From Actinomycetes bacterium (GTDB lineage: Bacteria > Actinomycetota > Coriobacteriia > Coriobacteriales > Eggerthellaceae), in assembly GCA_023460315.1 (NCBI GenBank), contig JAEWQO010000126.1, positions 1 through 64,000 on the forward strand: a DNA stretch of 64,000 nt, given 5' to 3'. A program made the position numbers and the translations under genes. Positions 26,605 to 35,552 of the stretch are shown piece by piece. Each line of letters starts with the position of its first letter. Position 1 is the stretch's first letter. The notes beneath the pieces were generated by a model. It did no database searches and was not told where the DNA came from. It saw only the letters and a program-made list of their open reading frames with translations.

Positions 26605-27387
26605 ATGTTTGAACCTATTGAAGATCTTATTGCAGAGCAGGCGCAGGTCGATGTGCTCGTCTCTCAATTCAAGGGAGCCGACTGGGAGAGGAAGGCGTCG
26701 TTTTGCACGTCGTGGACGTTTAAAGACGTCATTGCCCACATTGCGCTCTTTGATTACTGTGCCGTCGAGCTTTTGAACGGTCGCGGGACCTCCGTGGGAG
26801 AGGTCGGCCAGGCGTATTCGGGCCACGATGAGCATTATAAGATTGATGTCTTGCAAGATCGGACAGGGGAAGAAGCGCTTTCGTGGTGGCGTGAGCAGCG
26901 GACTGCCATGGTGGCGAATTTCCTTCAGTCCGACGCTAAGGAACGGGTGCCTTGGGCCCCCGGCCTGCCGATGTCGAAGCGTTCGCTGTGCTCCGCACGG
27001 CTGATGGAGCTCTGGGCTCACAGCGTCGACCTGTATGACGCCCTCGGCATCAAGCCCGTCGTGACCGATCGCATTGCCTCGACGCTGTTCCTTTCGTGGC
27101 AGGGCAGGCCGAATCAGTATCGAATCAACGGGTTTGAATTGCCCGACACCCCGTTATATTTAGAGCTCGTGCTGCCATCGGGTGCGCTCTGGAAAAAGGG
27201 CGATCCCAACGCCGTCAATATCATCAGGGGATCGGCGGAGGATTGGGCCCTTGTGTCCATTAGAAGGCGTCACTGGATGGACACCGATCTTGAGGTGACC
27301 GGTGAGGAAGCGCGGCGCTATGCCTCCATCGTGCAGACGTACGCGGGTGATGCGGAAGCCTGTCCTCCTGCAAAACGGATTCGTTGA
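26605..27387 (+). CDS. TIGR03084-like / maleylpyruvate-isomerase-fold protein
   Basis: A 260-aa protein with an N-terminal DinB/MDMPI-type helical bundle and the C-terminal domain typical of the TIGR03084 actinobacterial family (VNIIRGSAEDWALV, SIRRRHWMDTDLEVTGEEA). The metal-ligand His candidates are in VIAHIALFD and LMELWAHSVDLYDALG. Related enzymes use mycothiol, but Coriobacteriia are not known to me to make it, so cofactor and reaction are open. It lies inside the operon between the dehydrogenase and fixC. Confidence 0.78.
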   Translation: MFEPIEDLIAEQAQVDVLVSQFKGADWERKASFCTSWTFKDVIAHIALFDYCAVELLNGRGTSVGEVGQAYSGHDEHYKIDVLQDRTGEEALSWWREQRTAMVANFLQSDAKERVPWAPGLPMSKRSLCSARLMELWAHSVDLYDALGIKPVVTDRIASTLFLSWQGRPNQYRINGFELPDTPLYLELVLPSGALWKKGDPNAVNIIRGSAEDWALVSIRRRHWMDTDLEVTGEEARRYASIVQTYAGDAEACPPAKRIR

Positions 27388-27399
27388 GGAGCTTTGGAC

Positions 27400-28692
27400 A
27401 TGGGCGAAGAGAAATTTGAAGTGATGATCGTTGGCGCTGGCTTGGCGGGATGCACGGCGGCCTATGTGCTGGCGAAGGCCGGTGTCGAGGTCGTTGTCGT
27501 TGAGCGAGGGCCGTTCAGCGGGTCCAAGAACATGACAGGCGGGCGTCTGTATGGGCATAGCCTTGAGCGGGTGATACCGAATTTCGCTGAGAGCGCGCCG
27601 CTGGAACGGCGGATCACCAAAGAGCGCCTCTCATTTTTAACGGCACAAAGCGCAACGACCATGGAATTTTCAAGCAGTCAGTTGGGCGACAGGCCCTGTG
27701 CGTCGTACTCAGTGCTTCGCGGGCAGTTTGACCAATGGCTTGCCGAGCAGGCGGAGGCTGAAGGCGCGATGTTCGTGAACGACATCCGCGTGGACAGCCT
27801 GATCGTGCGCGATGGCAAAGTGTGTGGCATCGTTGCGGGCGAAGACGAGATGGAGGCAGATGCGGTCCTGCTCGCCGATGGGGCCGTCTCTCTTCTCGGC
27901 CAGAGCATTGGAATGGTGAAACCGCTCGATCCCAATAAAATGGCCGTTTCGGCAAAAGAAGTTATCGAGATCGGCGAACAAGAGGTATCCCGCCGCTTCG
28001 GTTGCGAGAAGGGAGAGGGCGTCGCATGGTTGCTCGATGGGTTCTGCACCGACGAGCATATCGGCGGCGGCTTTCTCTACACCAACAAGGACAGCGTTTC
28101 TCTGGGTATAGTGACCACGATAGGCGACATCGATCACAACGATACCAGTGTCCCGGACATGCTCCATCGTCTTGAGTTGCATCCTACGGTGGCTCCCTTG
28201 ATCGAGGGCGGCACTTTGAAGGAATACACTGGACGCATGATTCTTGAAGGCGGCCTTGCGGGCGTGCCGGAGCTGGTGCGTGACGGCGTGCTCATACTTG
28301 GTGACGCCGCCGGTTTCGGCATCAATATCGGATACTGCGTGCGCGGCATGGACCTTGCCATTGAATCGGGGAGGCTCGCTGCCGAAGCGGTTCTCGAGGC
28401 ACGGGATCGGTCCGATTTCAGCAAAGCGTCCCTTTCGGTCTACGAGACAAAGCTCAAGAACAGCTTCATCATGAAGGATATGGAGGCCTATCGGGCCTTT
28501 CCGGAATTCATGGAGTCAACGCGCAGGATGTTTTCGGACTACCCCTCGATGCTCGAAGAAATAATGCTGGGCATGTTTCGTATTGACGGTTCTTCGCCTG
28601 AAAAGCTTTCCAAAAAGGCGATGCGGGCCGTGAAGGGCATTGGATTGATGAATGTGGCAAAAGATGTGCGGAGGGGGCTGAAGGCGCTGTGA
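27400..28692 (+). CDS. fixC: FixC-like electron-transfer-flavoprotein:quinone oxidoreductase
   Basis: A 430-aa FAD protein of the FixC/ETF-QO family. The FAD motif GAGLAGCTAAYVLAKAG is at the N-terminus and the second FAD-contact segment LGDAAGFGINIG near residue 300. In FixABCX systems FixC with FixX links the FixAB flavoprotein to quinone or ferredoxin. The ATG at 27400 follows GAGGAG that overlaps the previous stop. fixX starts 1 nt inside its stop, indicating coupled translation. fixA and fixB are split off 7 kb downstream under another sigma-54 promoter. Confidence 0.9.
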   Translation: MGEEKFEVMIVGAGLAGCTAAYVLAKAGVEVVVVERGPFSGSKNMTGGRLYGHSLERVIPNFAESAPLERRITKERLSFLTAQSATTMEFSSSQLGDRPCASYSVLRGQFDQWLAEQAEAEGAMFVNDIRVDSLIVRDGKVCGIVAGEDEMEADAVLLADGAVSLLGQSIGMVKPLDPNKMAVSAKEVIEIGEQEVSRRFGCEKGEGVAWLLDGFCTDEHIGGGFLYTNKDSVSLGIVTTIGDIDHNDTSVPDMLHRLELHPTVAPLIEGGTLKEYTGRMILEGGLAGVPELVRDGVLILGDAAGFGINIGYCVRGMDLAIESGRLAAEAVLEARDRSDFSKASLSVYETKLKNSFIMKDMEAYRAFPEFMESTRRMFSDYPSMLEEIMLGMFRIDGSSPEKLSKKAMRAVKGIGLMNVAKDVRRGLKAL

Positions 28693-28976
28693 TGGAATCT
28701 TTGACGGTAGAAGAGAAGCTGTCGGTGGACAAATTTCACGTTGACGAGGAATGCGCTCATATCGAAGTCGACAAAACTGCGCCGCGCGACGCGATCATGC
28801 GGCTTGTGAAACTGTGTCCTGCCGGTTTGTATTCGCTTGACGAGAACGGGGAGCTTGCGTTCGACTATGCAGGCTGTCTGGAGTGCGGAACGTGTCTTGT
28901 GGCTGGTGGTGGCACGGTCGTGAAAAAATGGACCTACCCACGTGGCGGCATGGGCGTTGAATTTAGACTTGGTTGA
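28692..28976 (+). CDS. fixX: FixX-like ferredoxin
   Basis: A 94-aa ferredoxin-like partner of FixC. The Cys ligands are in CPAGLY and CLECGTC, followed by the family's closing segment WTYPRGGMGVEFRLG. The extra Cys often found shortly after CLECGTC is replaced by an AGGG stretch. The ATG at 28692 overlaps the fixC stop (TGATG); GTG 28689 is an alternative. It carries electrons between FixC and an unknown donor or acceptor. Confidence 0.88.
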   Translation: MESLTVEEKLSVDKFHVDEECAHIEVDKTAPRDAIMRLVKLCPAGLYSLDENGELAFDYAGCLECGTCLVAGGGTVVKKWTYPRGGMGVEFRLG

Positions 28977-29023
28977 TTCTGGCGCATGACAGGGATTTGG
29001 GCGATTTTTCAGGAGGAAAGACA

Positions 29024-29788
29024 ATGAGTGACCAAGATGTCATTTATGCTGAGCGCGTCGAAGAAGGCATTGAGGCCATCGTGTTCAATCAGCCGGAAAA
29101 GAGAAATGCCATCTCGGCAGACATGATGGACCGTTTGGTTCTTTTGCTCAGGGATGCCGACGCTGACGAATCCACGAAGGTGATCATCCTGAAGGGAAGG
29201 GGAGACCACTTCTCAAGCGGCGGAGACCTGAGCCAAGGTGCGACAGGAGAACGTGGACCAGAGGTATCAAGAAAGAGGTTGCGCCATTACCTCGAGGCGT
29301 TGCGAACGGTTCGGCGGATAGCGAAGCCGGTGATTGCCATGGTCGATGGCTATGCGGTTGGTGGAGCGTTTTCGCTTGTCCTGGCATGCGATCTCGTGTG
29401 CGTTTCCGATCAGGCCTGCTTTGTTCCAGCGTTCTGTCAGATTGGGATTGTTCCTGAGATGGGAATGATGAAGTACTTGCCAGAGCTGGTTGGCTCTCAA
29501 AAGGCGAAGGAAATACTCTTTTTGGGGGACCGGCTTTCTGGTCAAGACATGCTTGACCTTGGGTTGGCAAATCGGCTTTTTCCAAAGGCAACGTTGGAAT
29601 CAGATACGATTGCCTTTGCGAAGAGACTTGCTTCAATGCCTGACGCATCAATACAGATTGCCAAGGGAATCATGAACAGCGTGGCCGATGGAGGTCTCGA
29701 ATGGACGTTGGAAGCGGAATCGACGGCATCTCCGTTTTGCACCATTACGAAAGCTCATGCAGAGGCGGTTCGGAGATTCAAAAAATGA
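29024..29788 (+). CDS. Enoyl-CoA hydratase/isomerase family protein (CaiD-like)
   Basis: A 254-aa crotonase. Oxyanion-hole segments HFSSGGDL and GYAVGGAFSLVLACD are clear. An acidic residue is found in GIVPEMG, but the first catalytic Glu of classical hydratases is not at the usual place (FVPAFCQIG), so it may be a single-acid hydratase, isomerase or other crotonase. The ATG follows AGGAGG. It overlaps the ligase gene by ATGA. Within the pathway it probably hydrates or isomerises the unsaturated acyl-CoA. Confidence 0.88.
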   Translation: MSDQDVIYAERVEEGIEAIVFNQPEKRNAISADMMDRLVLLLRDADADESTKVIILKGRGDHFSSGGDLSQGATGERGPEVSRKRLRHYLEALRTVRRIAKPVIAMVDGYAVGGAFSLVLACDLVCVSDQACFVPAFCQIGIVPEMGMMKYLPELVGSQKAKEILFLGDRLSGQDMLDLGLANRLFPKATLESDTIAFAKRLASMPDASIQIAKGIMNSVADGGLEWTLEAESTASPFCTITKAHAEAVRRFKK

Positions 29789-31407
29789 GGTGGTCCATTG
29801 ACGGGGCCGAAAGGTTTGTCAGCATGGCTGAGCCTTTCATTGCCAGCGTGAAGAGAGATCCGAACAAGCAAGCGGTGATTTGCGGCGAGACAACTTTGAG
29901 CTATGGCGAGCTCAACGCTGCGGTAAACCGTATGGCCCATGTTCTTGTTGACGGGTATGGGATTAAGCGGAATGACAAGGTTGCCTATTTGCTGCCCAAC
30001 GGGGTGGAGATCGTTGAAGTGTATTACGCGCTTCAAAAGATTGGCGCAGTGTCAGTGCCGGTGAGCACCCGTCTTATTTCTCAGGAGATTGGCGGGATAC
30101 TCAAGTCGTCGGGTGCTCGCATGCTCATATGCATTGGCCGGTTTTCTGAAAAAGCGGAGAGGGCAGCTCGGGAATCGGGGTCTGCGGCGCAGGTTGTTTG
30201 CATCGACGGCATCACTCCCTCGAAGGACGATGAGTTCAGTCGCCTGATGGAAGAGGCACCGATTGACGAGCCAGCCCTTGTTCGTGATGCTGCAGCTCTA
30301 TCACGCATCCAATATACGGGGGGCAGCACGGGAGCGCCGAAGGGCGTCGCGCGGACCCATGGCGCCGATCTTGTCGAGACGGATGGAATTCTTGCCTCGA
30401 ATGGGTTGGCCGATCGCCTTGACAACGTTGTTCTCATCCAATGTCCGCTCGAACATCATGGGGGGCATAGTTGGCTGATAACCTCCATTGCAGCGGGGGC
30501 GACCCTGGTCATCTGTGACAAGTTCGACCCACAGACGATACTGTCGTCGATCGAGCGCTATCGGGTGACCTATATGATTCTCTTGCCTCCGACAAGCTAT
30601 GCGCGGCTGTTGCGACATCCCGCCGTGGCTCTGTTTGATTTGGACTCGGTGAAGCTCGTTCAAAGTTCGGCTGGCGGAATGACGAAAGAAGTTATCGGAG
30701 AGATATTCGCCCGCTTCCCCCATGCTGTCTTGAATTATGGATGGGGGCAGTCCGAATGCGGTCTTGGAAGCAGCTTGCAAATCTCACGAGAAATGTATGA
30801 GCAGAATTCTCTGTTGCTGACAAGCGTTGGTCAACCTATGCGCCATGCGGAGATGAAGGTCATGCTTTCCGATGACGTTGAAGCGCCGGTCGGCCATGTG
30901 GGCGAATTGTTCTTTCGCTCACAGGCCGGCATGAAGGGCTATTACGATCAGCCCGAAGCGACGTCCGAGGTGTTTGCCAAAGACGGATGGATCAAGACGG
31001 GGGACCTCATGCGACGCGATGCAGAAGGCTACTTCTATTTCGTGTCAAGACAGAAAGACGTCATCAAATCCGGTGGCGAGAATGTGTATTCGAGCGAGGT
31101 CGAAGCGGTGATTTTGTCCCATCCACTGGTGGATGACTGCTTTGTCTTTGGAACCAAGGATCCGATCATGGGGGAGGCAGTTGCAGCTCTCGTTAAAGTG
31201 TCAGAGGGAGCGTGCCTGACGGCTGAGGAGCTGCTGGACCACTGCCGGGCGCATATGGCCAGCTATAAGAAGCCGCGATACCTTCTTTTCGTCGACGATT
31301 TAGGTCGAAATGATGCGGGAAAGATTCGAAAGCAAACCATGATCGGCTATTTTGACGAACATAAACGGGAAGCTGTCGCATTTGTCCCATCGTCGGCCTC
31401 GCGGTGA
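29785..31407 (+). CDS. Acyl-CoA synthetase (AMP-forming, CaiC-like)
   Basis: A 540-aa ANL-superfamily ligase that forms acyl-AMP and then acyl-CoA. Motifs: P-loop YTGGSTGAPKGVARTH, YGWGQSECG, DGWIKTGD and RQKDVIKSGGENVYSSEVE. The catalytic Lys lies in RNDAGKIRKQ near the C-terminus. The ATG at 29785 overlaps the crotonase stop; ATG 29824 is possible. It would prime the pathway when no acyl-CoA is available to the CoA-transferases. It is last gene of the P2 operon and convergent with a GNAT gene, overlapping it by about 60 bp. Confidence 0.9.
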   Translation: MRWSIDGAERFVSMAEPFIASVKRDPNKQAVICGETTLSYGELNAAVNRMAHVLVDGYGIKRNDKVAYLLPNGVEIVEVYYALQKIGAVSVPVSTRLISQEIGGILKSSGARMLICIGRFSEKAERAARESGSAAQVVCIDGITPSKDDEFSRLMEEAPIDEPALVRDAAALSRIQYTGGSTGAPKGVARTHGADLVETDGILASNGLADRLDNVVLIQCPLEHHGGHSWLITSIAAGATLVICDKFDPQTILSSIERYRVTYMILLPPTSYARLLRHPAVALFDLDSVKLVQSSAGGMTKEVIGEIFARFPHAVLNYGWGQSECGLGSSLQISREMYEQNSLLLTSVGQPMRHAEMKVMLSDDVEAPVGHVGELFFRSQAGMKGYYDQPEATSEVFAKDGWIKTGDLMRRDAEGYFYFVSRQKDVIKSGGENVYSSEVEAVILSHPLVDDCFVFGTKDPIMGEAVAALVKVSEGACLTAEELLDHCRAHMASYKKPRYLLFVDDLGRNDAGKIRKQTMIGYFDEHKREAVAFVPSSASR

Positions 31408-31859
31408 GATGACGAATGCCCGAGGATGCGCATAGGTTGCGGATTGCAGGTGACACGCATTGAGCATTCTGTGCAATCGGACGAGACGGATTGTGCAATC
31501 GTGTCCCAAGGTATTCTTTCGGCACCGAGCTTTCGATAGAATTCTTGCACGGTTCCTCGTGAAACGAAGCGAAGCTCGCCGTATTCGCTCCTTGCCTGTT
31601 CCATCAGCATGCGGCCAATTCCCTGGTGCCGGTACCTCTGGGACACGACGATAGGGTTCACGTACCCGCATTCGTCGTAGCACATGATCCGAAGGAAGCC
31701 GACGATGTCTTCCCCCCTGGCCTCGGCAACGGTAGTTTGGCCGAGGGGGTGAAGGAGGCCCATGTTTTCGCTCGTGCTCAAACGCTGTATCGAAGGCTCG
31801 TCGGCTGTGGTTGCGCGTCGAAGCGTGAGGGGTGCCGGGGCAAGGGACAGGGGTGGCAT
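31347..31859 (-). CDS. GNAT-family N-acetyltransferase
   Basis: A 170-aa acetyltransferase. The acetyl-CoA loop is RYRHQGIGRML and the preceding strand YVNPIVVSQ fits motif A. A Cys-containing tail (DCTECSMRVTC) could bind a metal. Its 3' end overlaps the ligase gene tail-to-tail. An AGGAG ribosome site lies upstream on the minus strand. Substrate is unknown; it is divergent from rpoN. Confidence 0.75.
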   Translation of the reverse strand: MPPLSLAPAPLTLRRATTADEPSIQRLSTSENMGLLHPLGQTTVAEARGEDIVGFLRIMCYDECGYVNPIVVSQRYRHQGIGRMLMEQARSEYGELRFVSRGTVQEFYRKLGAERIPWDTIAQSVSSDCTECSMRVTCNPQPMRILGHSSSHREADDGTNATASRLCSSK

Positions 31860-31882
31860 GTGTAATTCTCCTTTCCTATCAA

Positions 31883-31911
31883 TTGATATGAAGCAAGAAA
31901 TATGCTAGAAT
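31883..31911 (+). promoter_or_regulatory. Sigma-70 promoter for rpoN
   Basis: TTGATA (31883-31888) and TAGAAT (31906-31911) separated by 17 bp, in an AT-rich stretch about 115 bp before rpoN. The sigma-54 gene thus seems to be read by the housekeeping polymerase. Confidence 0.7.
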
Positions 31912-31926
31912 ACGCACTATGAAAAA

Positions 31927-31955
31927 ATACCAATAATATTACATATTATTGGTAT
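31927..31955 (+). promoter_or_regulatory. 11-bp inverted repeat in the rpoN leader
   Basis: ATACCAATAAT and its exact complement around a 7-nt spacer, starting about 15 bp after the -10, so at or just after the transcription start. It is AT-rich and lacks a U-run, which favours a repressor operator over a terminator. Confidence 0.6.
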
Positions 31956-32026
31956 ACCGGCCAAAAAAAGGGGGGTCGGTTACAGCGCCAGGCTGCAGCT
32001 CATTTCATAGTCAAGGAGGTTGAGTG

Positions 32027-33442
32027 ATGGCAGTCGGTCAGACGATGCGATTCGAACCGAAATCCGATGTCTCCACTTCGCTCAAACAACATCTGGCTCC
32101 TTCGTCCATTCAAAGTCTCGAGGTGCTGGAATTGCCGGTTGACTCGCTTGACGAGTATCTCAATGCGATGGTTGAGCAAAACCCCTTTCTCGCACTGGAT
32201 TATTGTGACAAGAGTTTCGAGGAAGCAGCCGCTTCATGTGAGCAGCTGAGCGATGAGGTGGAAGACGGCTATTTTGGCGAAACGCAAAGGCTTGAAACGC
32301 GCACGCCGAAGAGCCGAGACTCCGGATTCGATTTTGCGCGCGCCGTCGATGAGCGTGTTGAATATGAAACGTTGTCTATGCATCTGCGCTTGCAGAGAGA
32401 TCGCTTTTGCTACGATGAGAGCATGAAGCTCATCAGCAATGCCGTCATTGAGGCTCTTGACGACGATGGTTATTTTTGCGGGGACGTCGGGAAAATCTGT
32501 TCGATTCAAAACTGTTCTCGCGCATCAGTTGAAAAAGCCTTGCGCGACATACAGACGCTTTCCCCCCATGGCGTGGGAGCGCATAACGTGAAGGAATGCC
32601 TTGGCATCCAGATAGCGTTGTCGGGGCATCGGTGCCGAGAGGTGTTTTTAAAAGCACTTGACCAGGGACTGTTCGAGATCGCTGTGGGAAGGGGAGGGCT
32701 TCGCGAAAAGGACTGCGGCCTGAGCAAGGACGAGATTGATGCGTTTCGCGATTTGGTTAAAACGCTTGATCCCCGGCCAGGCAGTCAATTCAGCCACGCG
32801 TACAAGACGGACTATCTGATTCCTGATTTGATCATCAAGAGCCGACATCATGACTTCGTTGTGGAAGTGTCTGGCCAATCGCGGTTTTCTCTGCATATTG
32901 ACGATGAATATGCGAGTATGTTGGAGGACCGCAACGTTGACTCGGCATCCCATGCATGGCTTTCAAATCGCTATGCAGAAGCGCAATCGATCTTGAAGAA
33001 CCTTGACAAGCGCAGCGTCACGCTGTACCGGTTTGGTTTATTTCTTGTCGATGCCCAATATGAGTTTTTCAGATTTGGCAACTCCCGGCTCAGGCCTTTG
33101 TCCATGAAAGAGGCGGCCGACGCCCTTGGGGTGCATGAATCTACGATTAGCAGGACGGTTCGCAACAAGCATGTTCTCACGCCGTGGGGGATCGTTCCGC
33201 TCAAGCATTTTTTCAGCGGTGCGCTGATGTGTGAGACCGGGGCAAAGCAAGGCGCCCTTTCTTCGTGGGCGGTCAAGGAGCGCATTCGGTTGATGGTGGC
33301 GCAGGAAGACGAAGCCAAGCCTTTGAGCGATGGTCAGATCATGGAAGCGCTCAACGCAGAAGGCGTGACTATCAAACGAAGGACTGTGGCTAAGTATCGT
33401 GAGTCGATCGGCATTGCCAATCAAGCTCGTAGGCGCAGATAG
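32027..33442 (+). CDS. rpoN: RNA polymerase sigma-54 factor
   Basis: A 471-aa RpoN. Region I is recognisable (SIQSLEVLELPVDSLDEYL, EQNPFL), the core-binding region spans the middle, and the C-terminus has the -12-binding helix-turn-helix (MKEAADALGVHESTISRTV) and an RpoN box KRRTVAKYRE near residues 450-459, one residue from consensus. It directs polymerase to -24/-12 promoters and needs an AAA+ activator, encoded 8 bp downstream. ATG 32027 follows AAGGAGGT by 6 nt. Sigma-54 is rare in Actinomycetota as far as I know, so transfer is likely. Confidence 0.95.
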   Translation: MAVGQTMRFEPKSDVSTSLKQHLAPSSIQSLEVLELPVDSLDEYLNAMVEQNPFLALDYCDKSFEEAAASCEQLSDEVEDGYFGETQRLETRTPKSRDSGFDFARAVDERVEYETLSMHLRLQRDRFCYDESMKLISNAVIEALDDDGYFCGDVGKICSIQNCSRASVEKALRDIQTLSPHGVGAHNVKECLGIQIALSGHRCREVFLKALDQGLFEIAVGRGGLREKDCGLSKDEIDAFRDLVKTLDPRPGSQFSHAYKTDYLIPDLIIKSRHHDFVVEVSGQSRFSLHIDDEYASMLEDRNVDSASHAWLSNRYAEAQSILKNLDKRSVTLYRFGLFLVDAQYEFFRFGNSRLRPLSMKEAADALGVHESTISRTVRNKHVLTPWGIVPLKHFFSGALMCETGAKQGALSSWAVKERIRLMVAQEDEAKPLSDGQIMEALNAEGVTIKRRTVAKYRESIGIANQARRRR

Positions 33443-33450
33443 GAGAAACC

Positions 33451-35484
33451 ATGTACAGTGAGGAACGGGCATTGGAAGCATGGCGCGAATTTGTGGCCAC
33501 GGGGGAAATCCTCGATAGCCAGGTGCGTCCAGAGATTGCGCGTTCTTGGCTGCGTAGCAAAGCGGCGGGAGTGAGCCCCTGGTCCACGGCATCGCCCGCC
33601 ATGAACCAGACCTTGCTTAAAGAAAAGCGTTCTAGATATGAAAGGTCGTTGAAGGCCGCCAATCCAATCATGCGCTTTCTTGTGGCGCTTCTCGATTGCA
33701 ACGTTTCTTTGATGGACCATGAAAGCTTTGTGTTCGAGTTGGTCTCTCCCTACTTTGATTATCCGCTGACCCTGGGCACCTTCGTTCTGGAGGAGGAAGT
33801 CGGCACCGGCAATGCGACGGTGGTTGCCTATGAGAAGAAGCCGGTCAGAATTAATCCATACGAGCAGTATCGGAAGGTATCGCAATCATATTCGGGTGTC
33901 AGCGTGCCGTTTTTGGACTCGCAGGGACACTATCACGGTGCGCTCAACATAAACAGCCCCTTTGGCCTCTTGCCTGAAAGTGCCTTGGAGCTGTGCAAGC
34001 TGGCGGTGGACGTTGCGGGCGACCTCTATCGTGCCGGTGCAAACCGCGATGCCGTCATGCGCGACCCCGGGTTTTTCAGACCCTTTTTGCTTCTCTACGA
34101 GGAGCCGGCATTTCTGATGGATGGAGAGGGCCGCATCATGGTGGCAAACTCCGCGATGATGAAGTGCTGCGCGGGGCTTGGCGTGGGGGCGGAGGGAAAT
34201 AAACGCCTCTATGACTATGTTGAGGAGCGGGACGTTGCCGATGGATTGGTTGATCCTGGCGAATCGTTCGAATTTCCACAACCAATCGCCTTCAGATCGG
34301 GGGCGAAGGGAAAGCGCCGCATCGTGAATCTCATAAGGCGCAACTATGTGTCTCTCAGCGACGGCAAGGGAGTTTTCGTATGTGTCTTCGAAGACGAAGC
34401 TCCCTCAAGCGATGCGAGCGGACCGGCAAGAAGCAGAAGCACGCGCGGCTATGCTACCGGCGGGAATTGCGGGGCGGTTGACTACATTGGGGAATCTGAC
34501 TCATGGAAAGAGGTTGACCGAATTGTTCAAAAAGCTGCACCACTCAATGCCAGCGTGCTGATTCTCGGTGAGACGGGAACAGGCAAAGAGGTGGTGGCTC
34601 GTGCTCTGCATCGCAGAAGCGGACGTAAGGGAAGGTTTGTGGCTATCAACTGTGGAGCCTTGCCCCGAGAGCTGCTTGCGGCCGAACTGTTCGGGTACGA
34701 AGGCGGTGCGTTCACGGGAGCACGCGAAGCCGGTTCGATGGGCAAGTTCGAATATGCGAACGGCGGCACGCTGTTTCTGGACGAAATAGGCGAGATGCCT
34801 ATCGACATGCAGGTGAGCTTGCTGCGCGTTCTCCAGGACAAAAGCGTGACGCGGCTTGGGGCGAATGAGGCTCGTCCCTTTGACGCCAGGATCATTGCCG
34901 CCACAAACCAAGAGATCAGCCAATTGATTGAGGATAGGAAGTTCAGATCCGACCTCTATTATCGATTGAGCCTGGTTGAGCTCAAATTGCCGCCGCTTCG
35001 GCACCGCGCGGCGGACATTCCGCTGCTCATTGACTATTTCAATAAAGAAATCGCGGCTTCTCTTGACCTCCCGGTGACGCCTTTCCCCAAGAGGACGGTA
35101 GAAGCTCTCATGGAATACAGCTGGCCAGGAAATGTTCGCGAACTACGCAACGTGGTGGAGCGGTATCTCGTCATGGCGGGAAAGGGCGCCGAGGTGACGC
35201 TCGACATGCTTCCCTCTTCAATTGCCAACTCGGGCACCAATGGCAAGGGGGGCTCATGGGGACTTGCGGAAGAAGCCGCCACTCCTTCAGACGCTCGTAA
35301 GGAAGCGACTGATGCAAGCAGCAGGGCGTCACAAGGAGAAAAGGCGCTTCTGATCGAGGCGGTCGAGCGATGTGAGGGCAATATGTCCCTGGCGGCGAAG
35401 AGCCTCGGCGTTTCGAGAAACACGCTGTATCGGCGGTTGGAGAAGATGCACCTGAAGGTCCGCGTGGTCGTTGAGGAGGAATGA
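33451..35484 (+). CDS. Sigma-54-dependent transcriptional activator (AcoR-like)
   Basis: A 677-aa enhancer-binding protein. The N-terminal ~200 residues form an AcoR/GAF-type sensor (HGALNINSPFGLLPESALELCK), and a PAS-like segment (EEPAFLMDGEGRIMVANSAM) follows. The AAA+ domain has Walker A GETGTGKE at 373-380, the sigma-54-contact loop GAFTGA at 419-424, and Walker B LFLDEIGEM. The C-terminus is a Fis-type helix-turn-helix (NMSLAAKSLGVSRNTLYRRL). There is no receiver domain, so it is probably switched on by a small ligand such as the pathway substrate. It is co-transcribed with rpoN, 8 bp apart. Confidence 0.94.
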   Translation: MYSEERALEAWREFVATGEILDSQVRPEIARSWLRSKAAGVSPWSTASPAMNQTLLKEKRSRYERSLKAANPIMRFLVALLDCNVSLMDHESFVFELVSPYFDYPLTLGTFVLEEEVGTGNATVVAYEKKPVRINPYEQYRKVSQSYSGVSVPFLDSQGHYHGALNINSPFGLLPESALELCKLAVDVAGDLYRAGANRDAVMRDPGFFRPFLLLYEEPAFLMDGEGRIMVANSAMMKCCAGLGVGAEGNKRLYDYVEERDVADGLVDPGESFEFPQPIAFRSGAKGKRRIVNLIRRNYVSLSDGKGVFVCVFEDEAPSSDASGPARSRSTRGYATGGNCGAVDYIGESDSWKEVDRIVQKAAPLNASVLILGETGTGKEVVARALHRRSGRKGRFVAINCGALPRELLAAELFGYEGGAFTGAREAGSMGKFEYANGGTLFLDEIGEMPIDMQVSLLRVLQDKSVTRLGANEARPFDARIIAATNQEISQLIEDRKFRSDLYYRLSLVELKLPPLRHRAADIPLLIDYFNKEIAASLDLPVTPFPKRTVEALMEYSWPGNVRELRNVVERYLVMAGKGAEVTLDMLPSSIANSGTNGKGGSWGLAEEAATPSDARKEATDASSRASQGEKALLIEAVERCEGNMSLAAKSLGVSRNTLYRRLEKMHLKVRVVVEEE

Positions 35485-35492
35485 TTGAAATC

Positions 35493-35508
35493 TGGCACGC
35501 ATCTTGCT
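35493..35508 (+). promoter_or_regulatory. Sigma-54 promoter P3
   Basis: TGGCACGCATCTTGCT: GG at 35494-35495 and GC at 35506-35507 with exact N10 spacing, the best match of the three to the RpoN consensus. It lies in the 68-bp gap before fixA. Confidence 0.85.
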
Positions 35509-35552
35509 TCGTTGGTTAAGTGGCATATCTGGCGAAGTAAAAGGAGTGATAC

